Shown: positions 42,117-50,972 of the stretch, piece by piece
Layout of the letters: each line of letters starts with the position of its first letter
Position numbering within the stretch: position 1 is the stretch's first letter
Origin: Clavibacter sp. B3I6
GTDB taxonomy: Bacteria; Actinomycetota; Actinomycetes; Actinomycetales; Microbacteriaceae
Assembly: GCF_030816895.1 (NCBI RefSeq)
Contig: NZ_JAUSYL010000001.1
Span: 1,674,001 to 1,738,000, forward strand
Direction: 5' to 3'
DNA length: 64,000 nt
Position numbers and translations under genes: made by a program
Notes under the pieces: model-generated
Told to the model about the DNA's origin: nothing
Database searches by the model: none
The model's input: the letters and a program-made list of their open reading frames with translations, nothing else

Positions 42117-42760
42117 TGACCCGATCCGACGCGTCCGCCGCACCCGCCGCCCGCCGCACGACGCACCCGTCCCGCCCCGTCGCGGAAGCGCACGCGCCCG
42201 CGCCCGCCCGCGAGACCGTCCGGAGCGCGCTCCGCGCGACCGCGGTCGTCCTCGTGTACAGCCTCCTCGTGGGCGGCGTCACGAGCCCCGCACAGGGCTT
42301 CCTGCCCGACTCGGTCGACTCGCTCGCGAACTCGGCGGGCGGCTGGAGCATGCTCGCCTTCCTCGGCGTCTGGCTCTCGCGGGCACGCCCGCTGCTCGGG
42401 ACCGTGCTCGGCGCCGTGTCCTTCGTCGCGATGGTGGAGGCCTACGGCATCGTCAGCCTCTGGCGCGGCTACTTCCTCGCGGGCCCGTTCTCGTCCATGT
42501 GGGTCCCGATCGGCCTCGTCGCGGGGCCCGTCATCGGCGTCGCCGCGGCGCTCGTGCGGCACGGGTCGCCCGGCTGGGCCGTCGCCGGGGTCGTGCCGCT
42601 CAGCGCCGTGCTCGTCGCGGAGGGGATCTGGGCGCTCCGGACGGTGTCGGACACCACCAGCCCCGTGTACTGGACCCTCGAGATCGTCCTGGGCGTCGCC
42701 TTCCTCGTGGCGGCGGTGCGGCGCCGACGGCGGATGCGCGCCGTCGCAATGCGCGGCTAG
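42117..42760 (+). CDS. DUF6518-like integral membrane protein
   Basis: ATG 42117 is preceded by GAGGGTGAGG. The 214-residue protein has about six hydrophobic segments (LRATAVVLVYSLLVGGVTS, SMLAFLGVWL, VLGAVSFVAMVEAYGIV, and so on) and the SLANSAGGWSMLAF motif I associate with the DUF6518 family. No function is known. Its TAG shares four bases (CTAG, 42757-42760) with the TAG of the convergent permease gene. Confidence 0.72.
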
Positions 42761-44304
42761 CCCCGCACCGCGGCGATCCGCCGGCGCGAGCGGAACGCCA
42801 CCCCGAGCCCGATCGGCACGACGAGCGCGGCGCCGACGGGCCCGACCGCCGCGACGGCGGACACGACCGCGAGGACCGATCCGCCCGCCAGGATCAGCGC
42901 ATCGGCCTGCCAGGCGGCGACCACGAGCGCGGAGGCGTCGCCCGCCGGGGTGGGCACGGGCGCCATGACCTCGAGCGGCAGCGGTCCCTTCGCTGCGTCG
43001 AGGGCGCGGACGACGACGAGCAGCAGCACGACGGCCGGGGCCGCGACGAGCGCCGCCCCGCCAGCGCCCGCCGCGACGGCGATCCCCGCCCCCGCGAGCG
43101 CGCACGCACCGCCGGCCGTCGCGGGCAGCGCGGCATGGAGGAGGAGCAGGCGCCCGGTCGGGATCCCGTAGAGCGGCGGCGCGGACGACACCTCGACGAC
43201 GTGCCGGAAGCCGTCCGCCCCGACGCCGAGCGCGAGGAAGGCGACGAGCGCGGCGCCGACCGCGGGCACCCCGAGCGCCGCCCCCGCGCCGTCGAGCGCC
43301 ACGGCCACGAGGGCACCGGCGGCCGCGATGCCGAGGCAGGCGGAGGCCGCGCGCACCGGCGTGCGGAGCGCCCCCACGAGGTCGCGCCGGAGGACGAGGG
43401 CCGCCGGGGATCCGCCGCTGACGGCGCGCCACCCGCGCCCGATCCGCGGCACGGGCCGGAAGCCGCCCGCGGCCATCGCGAGGTCGCCCGTGGTGGCGAG
43501 CGTCGTGGCCGTCTGCCAGCGCTGGGCCTGCGCGAGCAGCTCGGCTCCGCGGAGGCCGCCGAGGAGCACGGGCATGACCGCGAGCGCCACGGCGGCGGAC
43601 GCGGCGAGCACCCCGAGCCCGGCGGCGGATCCCCCGGCCGGGCCGCCACCGGCCCCGCCCCCGGGCACGAGCGACGCGAGGCCGGCCCACGGCACGAGCG
43701 GCACGGGCGCCAGCACGGCGACCGCGGTGGATCCGAGCAGCACGGCGGCCGCACCGGCGCGCCCGCCCGGCGTCAGCCGCTGCCCCGCGAGCCAGCAGCC
43801 CGCGAGGAGCACGCCGACGAGCGTCCCGCCCGCGGTCCAGGCGACGACCGCCCCGGGGTCCGACGCGCCCGCCACGAGCAGGGCGAGCCCCGGCACGAGC
43901 GCCGCGATCCCGGCGAGCCCGGCGCACCCGAGGACGGCGCGCACGGCCGGCCGCGCGAGCACCGCCGCCCGCGGCAGATCGCTGCCCACGAGCGCGGAGG
44001 TGAGGAACGGCGGCAGCAGCGCCGGGCCGCGTGCCCCGCCCGCCAGGACGAGCGCCGTCGCCGCGAGGCCCGAGACCACGGCCGCGGCGGTCGGCCCGTG
44101 CTCGACGAGCACGGCGGCCGCCCGAGGCTCCGCGAGCTCCAGCACGACGGCGCGGAGCACGGGGACCCCGACGATCAGCACCGTGAGGACCCCCGCGTAC
44201 ACGGCGTAGGCGAGGTCCATCGCCGAGGCGCCGCCGCGCGCGAGGCGGATCGACCGGACGGCGCGGAGGGCGCGGAGGGCGCGGAGGGCGCGGCCGCCCC
44301 TCAC
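42757..44304 (-). CDS. ABC transporter permease-like membrane protein
   Basis: From GTG 44304, overlapping the stop of the ATPase gene (GTGA), the 515-residue product has about a dozen hydrophobic segments, very rich in Ala, Val, Leu and Gly. It lacks motifs of a known permease family; the partnership is inferred from the coupled ATPase. The first residues are a repeat (RALRALRAL) encoded by a 9-bp tandem repeat. An in-frame ATG (MDLAYAV) 26 codons later may be the real start. Substrate unknown. Confidence 0.65.
   Translation of the reverse strand: MRGGRALRALRALRAVRSIRLARGGASAMDLAYAVYAGVLTVLIVGVPVLRAVVLELAEPRAAAVLVEHGPTAAAVVSGLAATALVLAGGARGPALLPPFLTSALVGSDLPRAAVLARPAVRAVLGCAGLAGIAALVPGLALLVAGASDPGAVVAWTAGGTLVGVLLAGCWLAGQRLTPGGRAGAAAVLLGSTAVAVLAPVPLVPWAGLASLVPGGGAGGGPAGGSAAGLGVLAASAAVALAVMPVLLGGLRGAELLAQAQRWQTATTLATTGDLAMAAGGFRPVPRIGRGWRAVSGGSPAALVLRRDLVGALRTPVRAASACLGIAAAGALVAVALDGAGAALGVPAVGAALVAFLALGVGADGFRHVVEVSSAPPLYGIPTGRLLLLHAALPATAGGACALAGAGIAVAAGAGGAALVAAPAVVLLLVVVRALDAAKGPLPLEVMAPVPTPAGDASALVVAAWQADALILAGGSVLAVVSAVAAVGPVGAALVVPIGLGVAFRSRRRIAAVRG
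44261..44293. repeat. 9-bp tandem repeat in the 5' end of the permease gene
   Basis: GCGCGGAGG is repeated 3.7 times without change. On the coding strand it encodes Arg-Ala-Leu units, so copy-number slippage would keep the reading frame. Confidence 0.9.
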
Positions 44305-44960
44305 GCCGCGTCGCCCGCGAGCGCGACGGCCCGGCGCGCCACCGCGTCGCGGAGCACCGGGCTGTGCGTGGCGAGCACGACCGTGCGGCCGTCGTCGAGC
44401 TCCTCGCGGAGGATCCGGATCACGAGCTGCATCCGTTCGGGATCGAGCCGCTGCTCGGGCTCGTCGAGCAGCAGGACGTCGTGGGGGCGCACGGTCGCCA
44501 TGGCGAGCGCGGCGAGCTGCGACTGCCCGGAGGACAGCTCGTGCGGGAAGCGGCGGGCGAGGGACGTGAGCCGCCACCGGTCGAGGTGCGCCGCCGCACG
44601 TTCGCGGGCGGCCTCGGCGTCCGCGCCCCAGGTCGCGGCGATCACGGCGAGGTGCTCGGCGAGCGTCAGGTCGCGCGCCACGGGCGGGTGGCCGATGGAT
44701 CCGGACACCGCGCGCCGGAAGGCCGGGTCGCGCTCGTCGACGAGGCGCCCCTGCACGCGGGCGGATCCCGTGGTCGGCCGGCTGATCCCCGCGAGCACGC
44801 GCAGGAGGGTGGTCTTCCCGGCGCCGTTCGGCCCGGTGACGGCGACGGCCTCGCCCGCGCCGACCACCAGGTCGACGGGCCGCAGCAGCGGGATCCCGTC
44901 CACGACCACCGACACCCGCTCGACCTCGACCGCATCCCCCATCGGGCCAGTCTCGCGCAC
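44301..44960 (-). CDS. ABC transporter ATP-binding protein
   Basis: The 219-residue ATPase has Walker A GPNGAGKTT (about residues 40-48), a Q-loop region, the signature ELSSGQSQLAAL (Ser-Ser-Gly-Gln instead of the common SGGQ), Walker B VLLLDEPEQRLDPE and the switch histidine in LATHSP. It pairs with the coupled membrane gene downstream. Similar two-gene exporters occur widely in actinobacteria, usually with unknown cargo. Confidence 0.88.
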   Translation of the reverse strand: MRETGPMGDAVEVERVSVVVDGIPLLRPVDLVVGAGEAVAVTGPNGAGKTTLLRVLAGISRPTTGSARVQGRLVDERDPAFRRAVSGSIGHPPVARDLTLAEHLAVIAATWGADAEAARERAAAHLDRWRLTSLARRFPHELSSGQSQLAALAMATVRPHDVLLLDEPEQRLDPERMQLVIRILREELDDGRTVVLATHSPVLRDAVARRAVALAGDAA

Positions 44961-45006
44961 GGCCGGAGCCGGGCGGAAGCGCTTCCGGGCGCTGCGGAGC
45001 CGGCGG

Positions 45007-45309
45007 CTACACCTCGAAGTCGACCGACGCCGCGGACGCGACCAGGCTGCGCACGAACGCGGCGACGCGCTGGTGCTCGGGGTGCACGTCGTAGGCCTCC
45101 AGCCCCGCGCGGTCGTCGAAGTCGGCGATGAGCACGAGGTCGTGGCTGCGCGCGGATCCGACCACGTCGCGTCCCACCTGGAAGGAGCGGACGCCGGGCA
45201 CGAGCCCGGGCAGCGTCTCGAGCGCCTCGCGGACGCGCGCGGCGTCCCGGTCGAGGGCGGCGGGATCGCGGTCGGCGAGCTTCCAGGAGACGACGTGGCG
45301 GAGGGTCAT
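45007..45309 (-). CDS. Dabb-domain stress-responsive alpha/beta barrel protein
   Basis: The 100-residue protein begins MTLRHVVSWKL and has LPGLVPGVRSFQVGRDVV and LIADFDDRAGLEAYDVHPEHQRV, the pattern of the dimeric Dabb fold. Members respond to stress in plants and act as small enzymes in some bacterial pathways. The role here is unknown. It stands alone between an ABC gene and a glutaredoxin-like gene on the same strand. Confidence 0.88.
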   Translation of the reverse strand: MTLRHVVSWKLADRDPAALDRDAARVREALETLPGLVPGVRSFQVGRDVVGSARSHDLVLIADFDDRAGLEAYDVHPEHQRVAAFVRSLVASAASVDFEV

Positions 45310-45382
45310 GCCCCGACCCTATCCGCGGTCGGCCGTGCGGGAGCAGCCGCGCCGGGAGCGACTCCGCGGGAGCGGCTCCGGA

Positions 45383-45643
45383 TCAGCGCGCGAGCGCCGC
45401 CCGCAGCCGGTCGGCGTCGATGCGCCAGTAGTTGTGCACGCGCCCGTCGATGAGCAGCACCGGGATCTCCTCGGCGAAGCGGTCGGCGAGGGCCCGGTCG
45501 TCGAGGATGCTCCGCTCCTCCAGCGTGACCTCGGCCGCGCGGTCCGCGGGGAGGCCGCCGAGCACGCCGGTCACGACCTCGCGCGCGTCGTCGCAGAGGT
45601 GGCAGCCGGGCTTGCCGACGAGGGTGAGGACCGTTGCGCTCAT
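45383..45643 (-). CDS. Glutaredoxin-like thiol protein
   Basis: The 86-residue thioredoxin-fold protein has the redox site GKPGCHLCDDA (CxxC near residues 14-17), the cis-Pro strand EIPVLLIDG and a C-terminal helix. This matches the glutaredoxin family proteins (DUF836-like) of actinobacteria. Electron donors in this lineage are mycothiol or thioredoxin systems; the partner is not shown. Confidence 0.85.
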   Translation of the reverse strand: MSATVLTLVGKPGCHLCDDAREVVTGVLGGLPADRAAEVTLEERSILDDRALADRFAEEIPVLLIDGRVHNYWRIDADRLRAALAR

Positions 45644-45720
45644 CCGCCCAGCGTAGGCGAGGGCCCCTGCGACCCCGCCCCGGCCCGGGTGCCAGGAGCG
45701 TCGCCTACGCTGAGGCGATC

Positions 45721-46473
45721 ATGGTCGATGAGGCGCGCACCCCGATCCTCGCGTTCTTCGACGTGGACAACACCCTCGTCCACGGCGCGAGCGTCTTCCA
45801 CCTCGTGCGGGGGCTCCGCGCGGCCGGCCTCCTCACCGTGCGCGACATCGTGGGCGCCGGATGGAAGCACGCGCGGTTCAAGGCGCGCGGCGAGAACGAC
45901 CGTCATCTCGCGTCCGCCCGGGCCCGCGGCCTCGAGGTCGTCACCGGGGTCACCGTCGCGGACATGGCACGGCTCGCGGACGACATCTACGAGCGGCACA
46001 CCGCCCCGATGGTCTGGCCGGAGACGCTCGGCCTCGCGCAGGAGCACCTCGCGAAGGGCCACCAGGTCTGGCTGGTCACCGCGTCGCCGTCGTTCCTCGC
46101 CGACGTGATCGCCCGCCGCCTCGGCCTCACGGGCGCGCTCGGCAGCGCGCTCGAGGTGCACGACGGCGCGTACACGGGACGCCTCGAGGGCGAGTTCCTG
46201 CACGGCGCGCACAAGGCCGCCGCCGCCCGGGGGCTCCTCACGCGGACGGGCGCGGACGCCGGGGCGTGCTGGGCCTACTCCGACTCCCGGCACGACATCC
46301 CGCTGCTCACGCTCGTCGGCCACCCGGTGGTCGTCAACCCGGACCAGGCGCTCGCCGCCCACGCCCGCGAGTCCGGCTGGCCGTCGATGCGGCTGCGGCG
46401 CGCGAGTATCCGCGACGCCCGCCGGCGCGTGCGCCGCGAGGCCGCTCAGGCCGGGGGATCCCCCGCGGCCTGA
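45721..46473 (+). CDS. HAD-IB family hydrolase (SerB/PSP-like phosphatase)
   Basis: The 250-residue product has HAD motif I FFDVDNTLVHGAS (nucleophile Asp at about 14), motif II LVTASPSFLADV, a lysine in the EFLHGAHKAAAARG region and motif III YSDSRHDIPLLTLVGHPVVVNPD. This is the HAD-IB layout with a helical cap, related to phosphoserine phosphatase and to CicA-like regulators. The basic C-terminal tail (RLRRASIRDARRRVRREA) is notable. The ATG at 45721 was chosen over an upstream one lacking similarity. Confidence 0.88.
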   Translation: MVDEARTPILAFFDVDNTLVHGASVFHLVRGLRAAGLLTVRDIVGAGWKHARFKARGENDRHLASARARGLEVVTGVTVADMARLADDIYERHTAPMVWPETLGLAQEHLAKGHQVWLVTASPSFLADVIARRLGLTGALGSALEVHDGAYTGRLEGEFLHGAHKAAAARGLLTRTGADAGACWAYSDSRHDIPLLTLVGHPVVVNPDQALAAHARESGWPSMRLRRASIRDARRRVRREAAQAGGSPAA

Positions 46474-46547
46474 GCCGGCTCCCGCCCGCCGGGCGCCTGA
46501 CCCCCGGCCGCCGGCCGGCCGCAGGACGCCGGACCCCGGACGCACGA

Positions 46548-46582
46548 AGAGGACGCCGCCCCGTCGCCGGGTCGGCGTCCTC
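46548..46582. terminator. Hairpin terminator between the HAD gene and the bS22 gene
   Basis: AGAGGACGCCG and CGGCGTCCTCT flank a short GC-rich loop (46548-46582). It lies between convergent genes and can serve both. Confidence 0.65.
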
Positions 46583-46617
46583 TCCTCGCGTGCGGCGCCC
46601 TCGTGGACGCGTCCGCT

Positions 46618-46716
46618 CTACTTCTTGTTGCGGCGCTGGTGACGCGTCTTGCGAAGCAGCTTGCGGTGCTTCTTCTTCGCCATGCGCTTGCGACGCTTCT
46701 TGATCACTGAACCCAT
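46618..46716 (-). CDS. Small basic ribosomal protein bS22 (AURKAIP1/COX24 domain)
   Basis: A 32-residue ORF from ATG 46716 encodes MGSVIKKRRKRMAKKKHRKL followed by LRKTRHQRRNKK, almost entirely Lys/Arg. This is the tiny 30S subunit protein bS22 first described in mycobacterial ribosomes and found across actinobacteria. Its GAGGTG Shine-Dalgarno is well placed. It is too short for most gene callers. Confidence 0.93.
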   Translation of the reverse strand: MGSVIKKRRKRMAKKKHRKLLRKTRHQRRNKK

Positions 46717-46788
46717 AGGGGCACCTCATCTGTTGCCGGACGGAACACGCGGGCTCTGGTGACCCGCGGAAAATAGCCTCAGAGGAGT

Positions 46789-47028
46789 CTAGCCGACATC
46801 CGACATGCCGGAGTGACGCGACGCCTCGCCGGGCTGGCCGGGCAGCGCGTTCGACGGGTCGATCGCGGCGAGCACGGCGGACTCGGGCACGCGGAACGAG
46901 CGGCCGAAGCGGATGGCGGGCAGATCGCCCGAGTGGACGAGCCGGTAGACGGTCATCTTGGAGACGCGCATCATCTCGGCGACCTCGGCCACCGTGAGGA
47001 ATCGGACGTCGGACAGGTCACGCGACAT
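46789..47028 (-). CDS. BldC-like MerR-type helix-turn-helix DNA-binding protein
   Basis: The 79-residue protein has the excisionase/BldC motif FLTVAEVAEMMRVSKMTVYRLVHSGDLPAIRFGRSFRVPE (given in parts: helix-turn-helix at residues about 10-45). In Streptomyces BldC controls the onset of development and binds direct repeats cooperatively; in non-sporulating Microbacteriaceae its targets are unknown. The adjacent bS22 gene on the same strand is a frequent actinobacterial neighbour. Confidence 0.88.
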   Translation of the reverse strand: MSRDLSDVRFLTVAEVAEMMRVSKMTVYRLVHSGDLPAIRFGRSFRVPESAVLAAIDPSNALPGQPGEASRHSGMSDVG

Positions 47029-47108
47029 GGGCGGATCGACTCCTCGTTCTGCGTGACCGGCTCACGGACCCCCTGCCCCCGCGATGCGGGCGCTGGTGCG
47101 CGAGTCTA

Positions 47109-47144
47109 GATGTGCGGATGGACGCCTGTCCATCGTGTCACATC
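47109..47144 (-). terminator. Hairpin downstream of the ArsR-type gene
   Basis: GATGGAC gcct GTCCATC (47117-47134) is a perfect stem, extended by GATGTG and CACATC outside it. It starts six bases after the minus-strand stop at 47150, so it probably terminates that transcript. Confidence 0.55.
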
Positions 47145-47149
47145 CTGCA

Positions 47150-47701
47150 TCACGAGTCCCGCGCGTTCCCCTGCTTCCGACCGCGCAGGCGGCCCAGCGA
47201 GGCCTGGCCGGCGGACCCGGCGACGCGCGTCGCGTCGTGCACGGCGGCGGCCGCCTGGTAGCGGGTGTCCGCCCAGATCCGGCCGAGGGACGCGGCGAAC
47301 GGATAGCCGGACGGGTCGTGGTCCCCGTCCTCGTCGGGATCGGCGGACAGGCCGCCGCCGAGGAGCCCGGTGTCGGGATCCGCCCGGTCGCCCTCGTCCG
47401 CGTCGTCCTCGTCCCGGTCGACCTCGACGAACGGGGCGACCCATGCGTCCAGCAGCTCGAGCGGCGCGGGCTCGAGGCGGTAGTAGCGGTGCTGGCCCTC
47501 CTCCCGCACGGAGACGAGGCCGATGTCGCGCAGCACCCGCAGGTGCTTCGACACGGTGGGCTGGCTGATCCCGAGCGTCTGCACCAGCTCCGAGACGCTG
47601 ATCTCCCCGGTCGGCGCCTCGGGCACCGCGCGTCGGTCGAGCAGCACGCGGAGGAGGTCGCGTCGGGTGGGATCCGACACGACGTCGAAGATGTCAGCCA
47701 T
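47150..47701 (-). CDS. ArsR-family winged-helix transcriptional regulator
   Basis: The N-terminal 90 residues form the ArsR domain (FDVVSDPTRRDLLRVLLD, SVSELVQTLGISQPTVSKHL, GLVSVREEGQHRYYRLEP). The rest is acidic and low complexity, apart from a final basic tail (LGRLRGRKQGNARDS). No cysteine metal site is visible, so it is unlikely to be a metal sensor of the ArsR/SmtB kind. It is divergent from trkH across 77 bases and may regulate it. Confidence 0.86.
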   Translation of the reverse strand: MADIFDVVSDPTRRDLLRVLLDRRAVPEAPTGEISVSELVQTLGISQPTVSKHLRVLRDIGLVSVREEGQHRYYRLEPAPLELLDAWVAPFVEVDRDEDDADEGDRADPDTGLLGGGLSADPDEDGDHDPSGYPFAASLGRIWADTRYQAAAAVHDATRVAGSAGQASLGRLRGRKQGNARDS

Positions 47702-47778
47702 GCCCGAAGGGTATTCCGTCCCGCGCTCGCAGTACCATGACCATCCGGGCCACCCGGGCCCGGAGCGGACAGGGGACC

Positions 47779-49203
47779 ATGCGCGTCAAGCCGGAGAACG
47801 GGCGTCCCCTCCTGGGTCGCATCCGCGACTTCCTCGACTACTTCGCGCACTCCACGCCCGCCCGGTTCGCGATCCTCATCTTCGCGGCGCTCGTCCTCAC
47901 GCTCACGACGATCCTCATGCTCCCGGGCATGACGTCGACGGGCGAGACCGCGCCCTTCGCCGACGCGCTCTTCACGGCCGTGTCCGCCATCTGCGTCACG
48001 GGCCTCGCCACGGTCGACATGGCGACCTACTGGACGCCGCTCGGCCACGCGTTCATCGCGCTCGGCGTGCAGATCGGCGGCATCGGCGTGCTCACGCTCG
48101 CGTCGATCATGGGGCTCATCGTCTCCCGCCGCCTCGGTCTCAAGGCCCGGCTCATGGCGGCGAGCGACAGCAACCCGCTGCGGATCCACCACGGCCCCGT
48201 CGCCGAGGGCCAGGCCGTGAAGCTCGGCGAGATCGGCACGCTGCTGCTCACGGTCGCGATCAGCGCCCTCGTCATCGAGCTGTCGATCGCGGCGCTCCTG
48301 CTGCCCCGGATCCTCCTCGAGGGGATCCCGCTCGGCCAGGCGCTGCTCGACTCCTTCTACTACTCGCTCATGGCGTTCACGAACACGGGATTCGTGTTCA
48401 GCGAGGCGGGCTTCGAGCTGTACCACCAGGACTACTGGTTCCTCAGCCTGCTCATGATCGGGGTGTTCCTCGGGAGCATCGGCTTCCCCGTCATCTACGC
48501 CGTGTACCGCGGCTGGCGGAAGCCCCGGCGGTTCTCCGTGCACGTCAAGCTCACGCTGTGGACGTCCCTCATCCTCATCGTGCTCGGCACGCTCGCCTAC
48601 GTCGTGCTCGAGTGGGACAACAAGAGGACCTTCGCGCTCATGGACCCCGTGCAGCACGGCTTCCAGGCCCTGTTCCTGTCCGTGATGACGCGCTCCGGCG
48701 GGTTCTCCACGCTCGACATGGCCGAGTTCGGCAACGCGAGCCTGCTGGTCACCGACATGCTCATGTTCATCGGCGGCGGATCCGCGTCCACCGCCGGCGG
48801 CATCAAGGTCACGACCCTCGCGATCCTGTTCCTGGCCGCGTTCGCCGAGGCCCGCGGGAGCGAGTCGATGGAGGTCTTCGAGCGCCGCATCCCGAGCGAC
48901 GTGCTCCGCCTCGCGGTGAGCATCGTGCTCTGGGGCGCGACGACGGTGGCCCTCAGCAGCATCGTGCTGCTGCAGATCTCCGGCGAGCGCCTCGACTACG
49001 TCCTCTTCGACGCGATCTCCGCCTTCGCCACCTCGGGGCTCAGCACGGGCTTCACGGCCGAGGCCACGGATCCTGCGAAGTACGTGCTCGCGGCCACCAT
49101 GTTCCTGGGGCGCGTCGGCACGGTGACCCTCGCGGCGGCCCTCGCCGCGAGCACGCGCCGCCAGCTCTTCCAGCGCTCCGAGGAGCGGCCGATCGTCGGC
49201 TGA
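47779..49203 (+). CDS. trkH: Trk/Ktr potassium channel subunit (TrkH/KtrB)
   Basis: From ATG 47779 (AGGGGA upstream) the 474-residue protein has ten-odd membrane segments and four selectivity-filter-like loops: SAICVTGLATVDM, FTNTGFVFSEAG, TRSGGFSTLDM and FATSGLSTGFTAEA. These match the KtrB branch that carries K+ with Na+. The trkA-like regulator follows 65 bases later, giving a two-gene uptake system in the cytoplasmic membrane. Confidence 0.93.
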   Translation: MRVKPENGRPLLGRIRDFLDYFAHSTPARFAILIFAALVLTLTTILMLPGMTSTGETAPFADALFTAVSAICVTGLATVDMATYWTPLGHAFIALGVQIGGIGVLTLASIMGLIVSRRLGLKARLMAASDSNPLRIHHGPVAEGQAVKLGEIGTLLLTVAISALVIELSIAALLLPRILLEGIPLGQALLDSFYYSLMAFTNTGFVFSEAGFELYHQDYWFLSLLMIGVFLGSIGFPVIYAVYRGWRKPRRFSVHVKLTLWTSLILIVLGTLAYVVLEWDNKRTFALMDPVQHGFQALFLSVMTRSGGFSTLDMAEFGNASLLVTDMLMFIGGGSASTAGGIKVTTLAILFLAAFAEARGSESMEVFERRIPSDVLRLAVSIVLWGATTVALSSIVLLQISGERLDYVLFDAISAFATSGLSTGFTAEATDPAKYVLAATMFLGRVGTVTLAAALAASTRRQLFQRSEERPIVG

Positions 49204-49268
49204 GCCGGCGACGCGCACCCCCTTCCCCACCGCACCGACCGATCGACCGGACCAGAGAGGCTCCCCCC

Positions 49269-49937
49269 ATGGGCGACCGCATCCCCCACAACGCCCCCGT
49301 GCTCGTGATCGGGCTCGGCCGCTTCGGCGCCGCGACCGCCGGCCAGCTCGCCCGGCTCGACCGCGAGGTGCTCGCGATCGACGCCAGCGAGGGCCTCGTG
49401 CAGAAGTGGTCCGACCGCGTGACGCACGCCGTGCAGGCCGACGCCCGCAACATCGAGGCGCTGCAGCAGCTCGGCGCGAAGGACTTCTCCATCGCGGTCG
49501 TGGCCGTGGGCTCGTCGATCGAGGCGAGCGTGCTCATCACGGCGAACCTGGTCGACCTCAAGATCCCGCAGATCTGGGCCAAGGCCATCAGCCAGTCGCA
49601 CGGCAAGATCCTCGAGCGCATCGGCGCCAACCACGTCATCTACCCGGAGGCCGAGGCGGGCGAGCGCGTGGCGCACCTGGTGTCCGGCCGGATGCTCGAC
49701 TTCATCGAGTTCGACGACGACTTCGTGCTCGCGAAGATGTACCCGCCGAAGCCCATCCGCGGCATGGCGCTCGCGGAGTCGTCGGTGCGGCGCCGCTACC
49801 GGATCACGGTGGTCGGCGTGAAGACGCCCGGCAAGCCGTTCACCTACGCGACCGCCGAGACGGTGGTCTCGAACCACGACCTCATCATCGTGTCCGGCAC
49901 GTCGGCCGACATCGAGCGGTTCGCCTCGCTGTCCTGA
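49269..49937 (+). CDS. trkA: Trk/Ktr potassium uptake regulatory subunit (TrkA/KtrA)
   Basis: The 222-residue protein has an RCK N-domain with the dinucleotide motif VLVIGLGRFGAATAGQLARL and an RCK C-domain (residues about 140-222) with ITVVGVKTPGKPF and LIIVSGTSADIERF. It would gate the TrkH channel in response to ATP/ADP or NAD(H). KtrA proteins have this single RCK pair, so the pair here is of Ktr type. Confidence 0.93.
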   Translation: MGDRIPHNAPVLVIGLGRFGAATAGQLARLDREVLAIDASEGLVQKWSDRVTHAVQADARNIEALQQLGAKDFSIAVVAVGSSIEASVLITANLVDLKIPQIWAKAISQSHGKILERIGANHVIYPEAEAGERVAHLVSGRMLDFIEFDDDFVLAKMYPPKPIRGMALAESSVRRRYRITVVGVKTPGKPFTYATAETVVSNHDLIIVSGTSADIERFASLS

Positions 49938-49955
49938 CGCGTGCGGCGGCGACGC

Positions 49956-50852
49956 TCAGCCGGCCGCGAGCTCGCGGGCGCGGGCGAGCGCGGCGTCGGT
50001 CGCCCGGTCGAACAGGCCCGACAGGTCCGCCGCCTGCAGCACCTCGACGGCCCGCTCGGTCGTCCCCTTCGGGCTCGTGACCCGGCGGCGGAGCTCGGCG
50101 GGCTCGTCGTCGGAGGCGGCGAGCAGCTCCACGGCACCGCGGAAGGTGCCCTGCACGAGGACGCGCGCCTCCTCCGGGCTGAAGCCCTTGGCCACGGCCG
50201 TGCGGGTGAGCTCCTCGATGAGCAGGAAGACGTAGGCGGGGCCGGATCCGGAGATCGTGCTGAGCGCGTCGATGCGGTCCTCGGGCACCTCGACCACGTC
50301 GCCGACCGTCGCGAACACCGCGCGGGCGAGCGCGAGGTCCTCGGGCGTCGAGCGCGTCCCGGCGGCGAGCCCCGCCACCCCGCGGCCGACGAGCGAGGGC
50401 GTGTTGGGCATCGAGCGGACCACCGCGACGTGCTCGGGCAGCAGCGACTCGAAGGTCGCGACGGTCACGCCCGCCGCCACGCTGATCACGAGGGCGCCGG
50501 GCTCCAGGTCGTCGGCGACCTCACGCAGGAGGTCGGGCACCATGTGCGGCTTGACGCCCACGATCACGATGCGCGCGCCGCGGACCGCCCGGCGGTTGGC
50601 GTCGGGGTCCTCCTCGACGCTGGCCGCCGCGACGCCGTCCCGCACGTCGAGCGCCGCGGCGCTGGCGGCGGAGCGCGTCGTGACGCGCACGTCGCCGTCG
50701 ACCTCGACGCGCGGCGAGAGCAGGCCGCCGAGGATGGCGCCGTTCATGGATCCGGTGCCGAGCATCGCGAGCGACGGGAGGCGCACGGGCCCGGTCCCCT
50801 CGGCGGCGTCGTCGGTGGCGGGAGCGGCGGGGCGGGCGGCGTCGGCGGGCAT
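49956..50852 (-). CDS. proC: Pyrroline-5-carboxylate reductase
   Basis: The 298-residue protein has the NADPH motif LAMLGTGSMNGAILGGLL, VVRSMPNTPSLVGRGV, and the C-terminal signature DALSTISGSGPAYVFLLIEEL with TFRGAVELL. It makes the last step of proline synthesis. The first 25 residues are an Ala/Pro-rich extension that may not be translated; a start nearer to GTGPVRLPSLAML is possible. It converges with trkA. Confidence 0.92.
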   Translation of the reverse strand: MPADAARPAAPATDDAAEGTGPVRLPSLAMLGTGSMNGAILGGLLSPRVEVDGDVRVTTRSAASAAALDVRDGVAAASVEEDPDANRRAVRGARIVIVGVKPHMVPDLLREVADDLEPGALVISVAAGVTVATFESLLPEHVAVVRSMPNTPSLVGRGVAGLAAGTRSTPEDLALARAVFATVGDVVEVPEDRIDALSTISGSGPAYVFLLIEELTRTAVAKGFSPEEARVLVQGTFRGAVELLAASDDEPAELRRRVTSPKGTTERAVEVLQAADLSGLFDRATDAALARARELAAG

Positions 50853-50972
50853 GCCCCGATCCTAGGGATCGGCGGGCCGTCAGCCGGGGCGTCCGCGTGG
50901 CTAGGCTGAGTCGACCGGGGCATGCGCGCCCGGGCGGCCCGAGCCGTCCACGCCGGTCGAGGAGGTCCCGCC

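Noticed and set aside
42499..45453. 984-residue plus-strand frame
   Set aside because: It overlaps the ABC transporter pair on the minus strand and has no domain pattern.
47062..49230. 722-residue minus-strand frame opposite trkH
   Set aside because: Antisense of trkH, which has clear K+ channel motifs.
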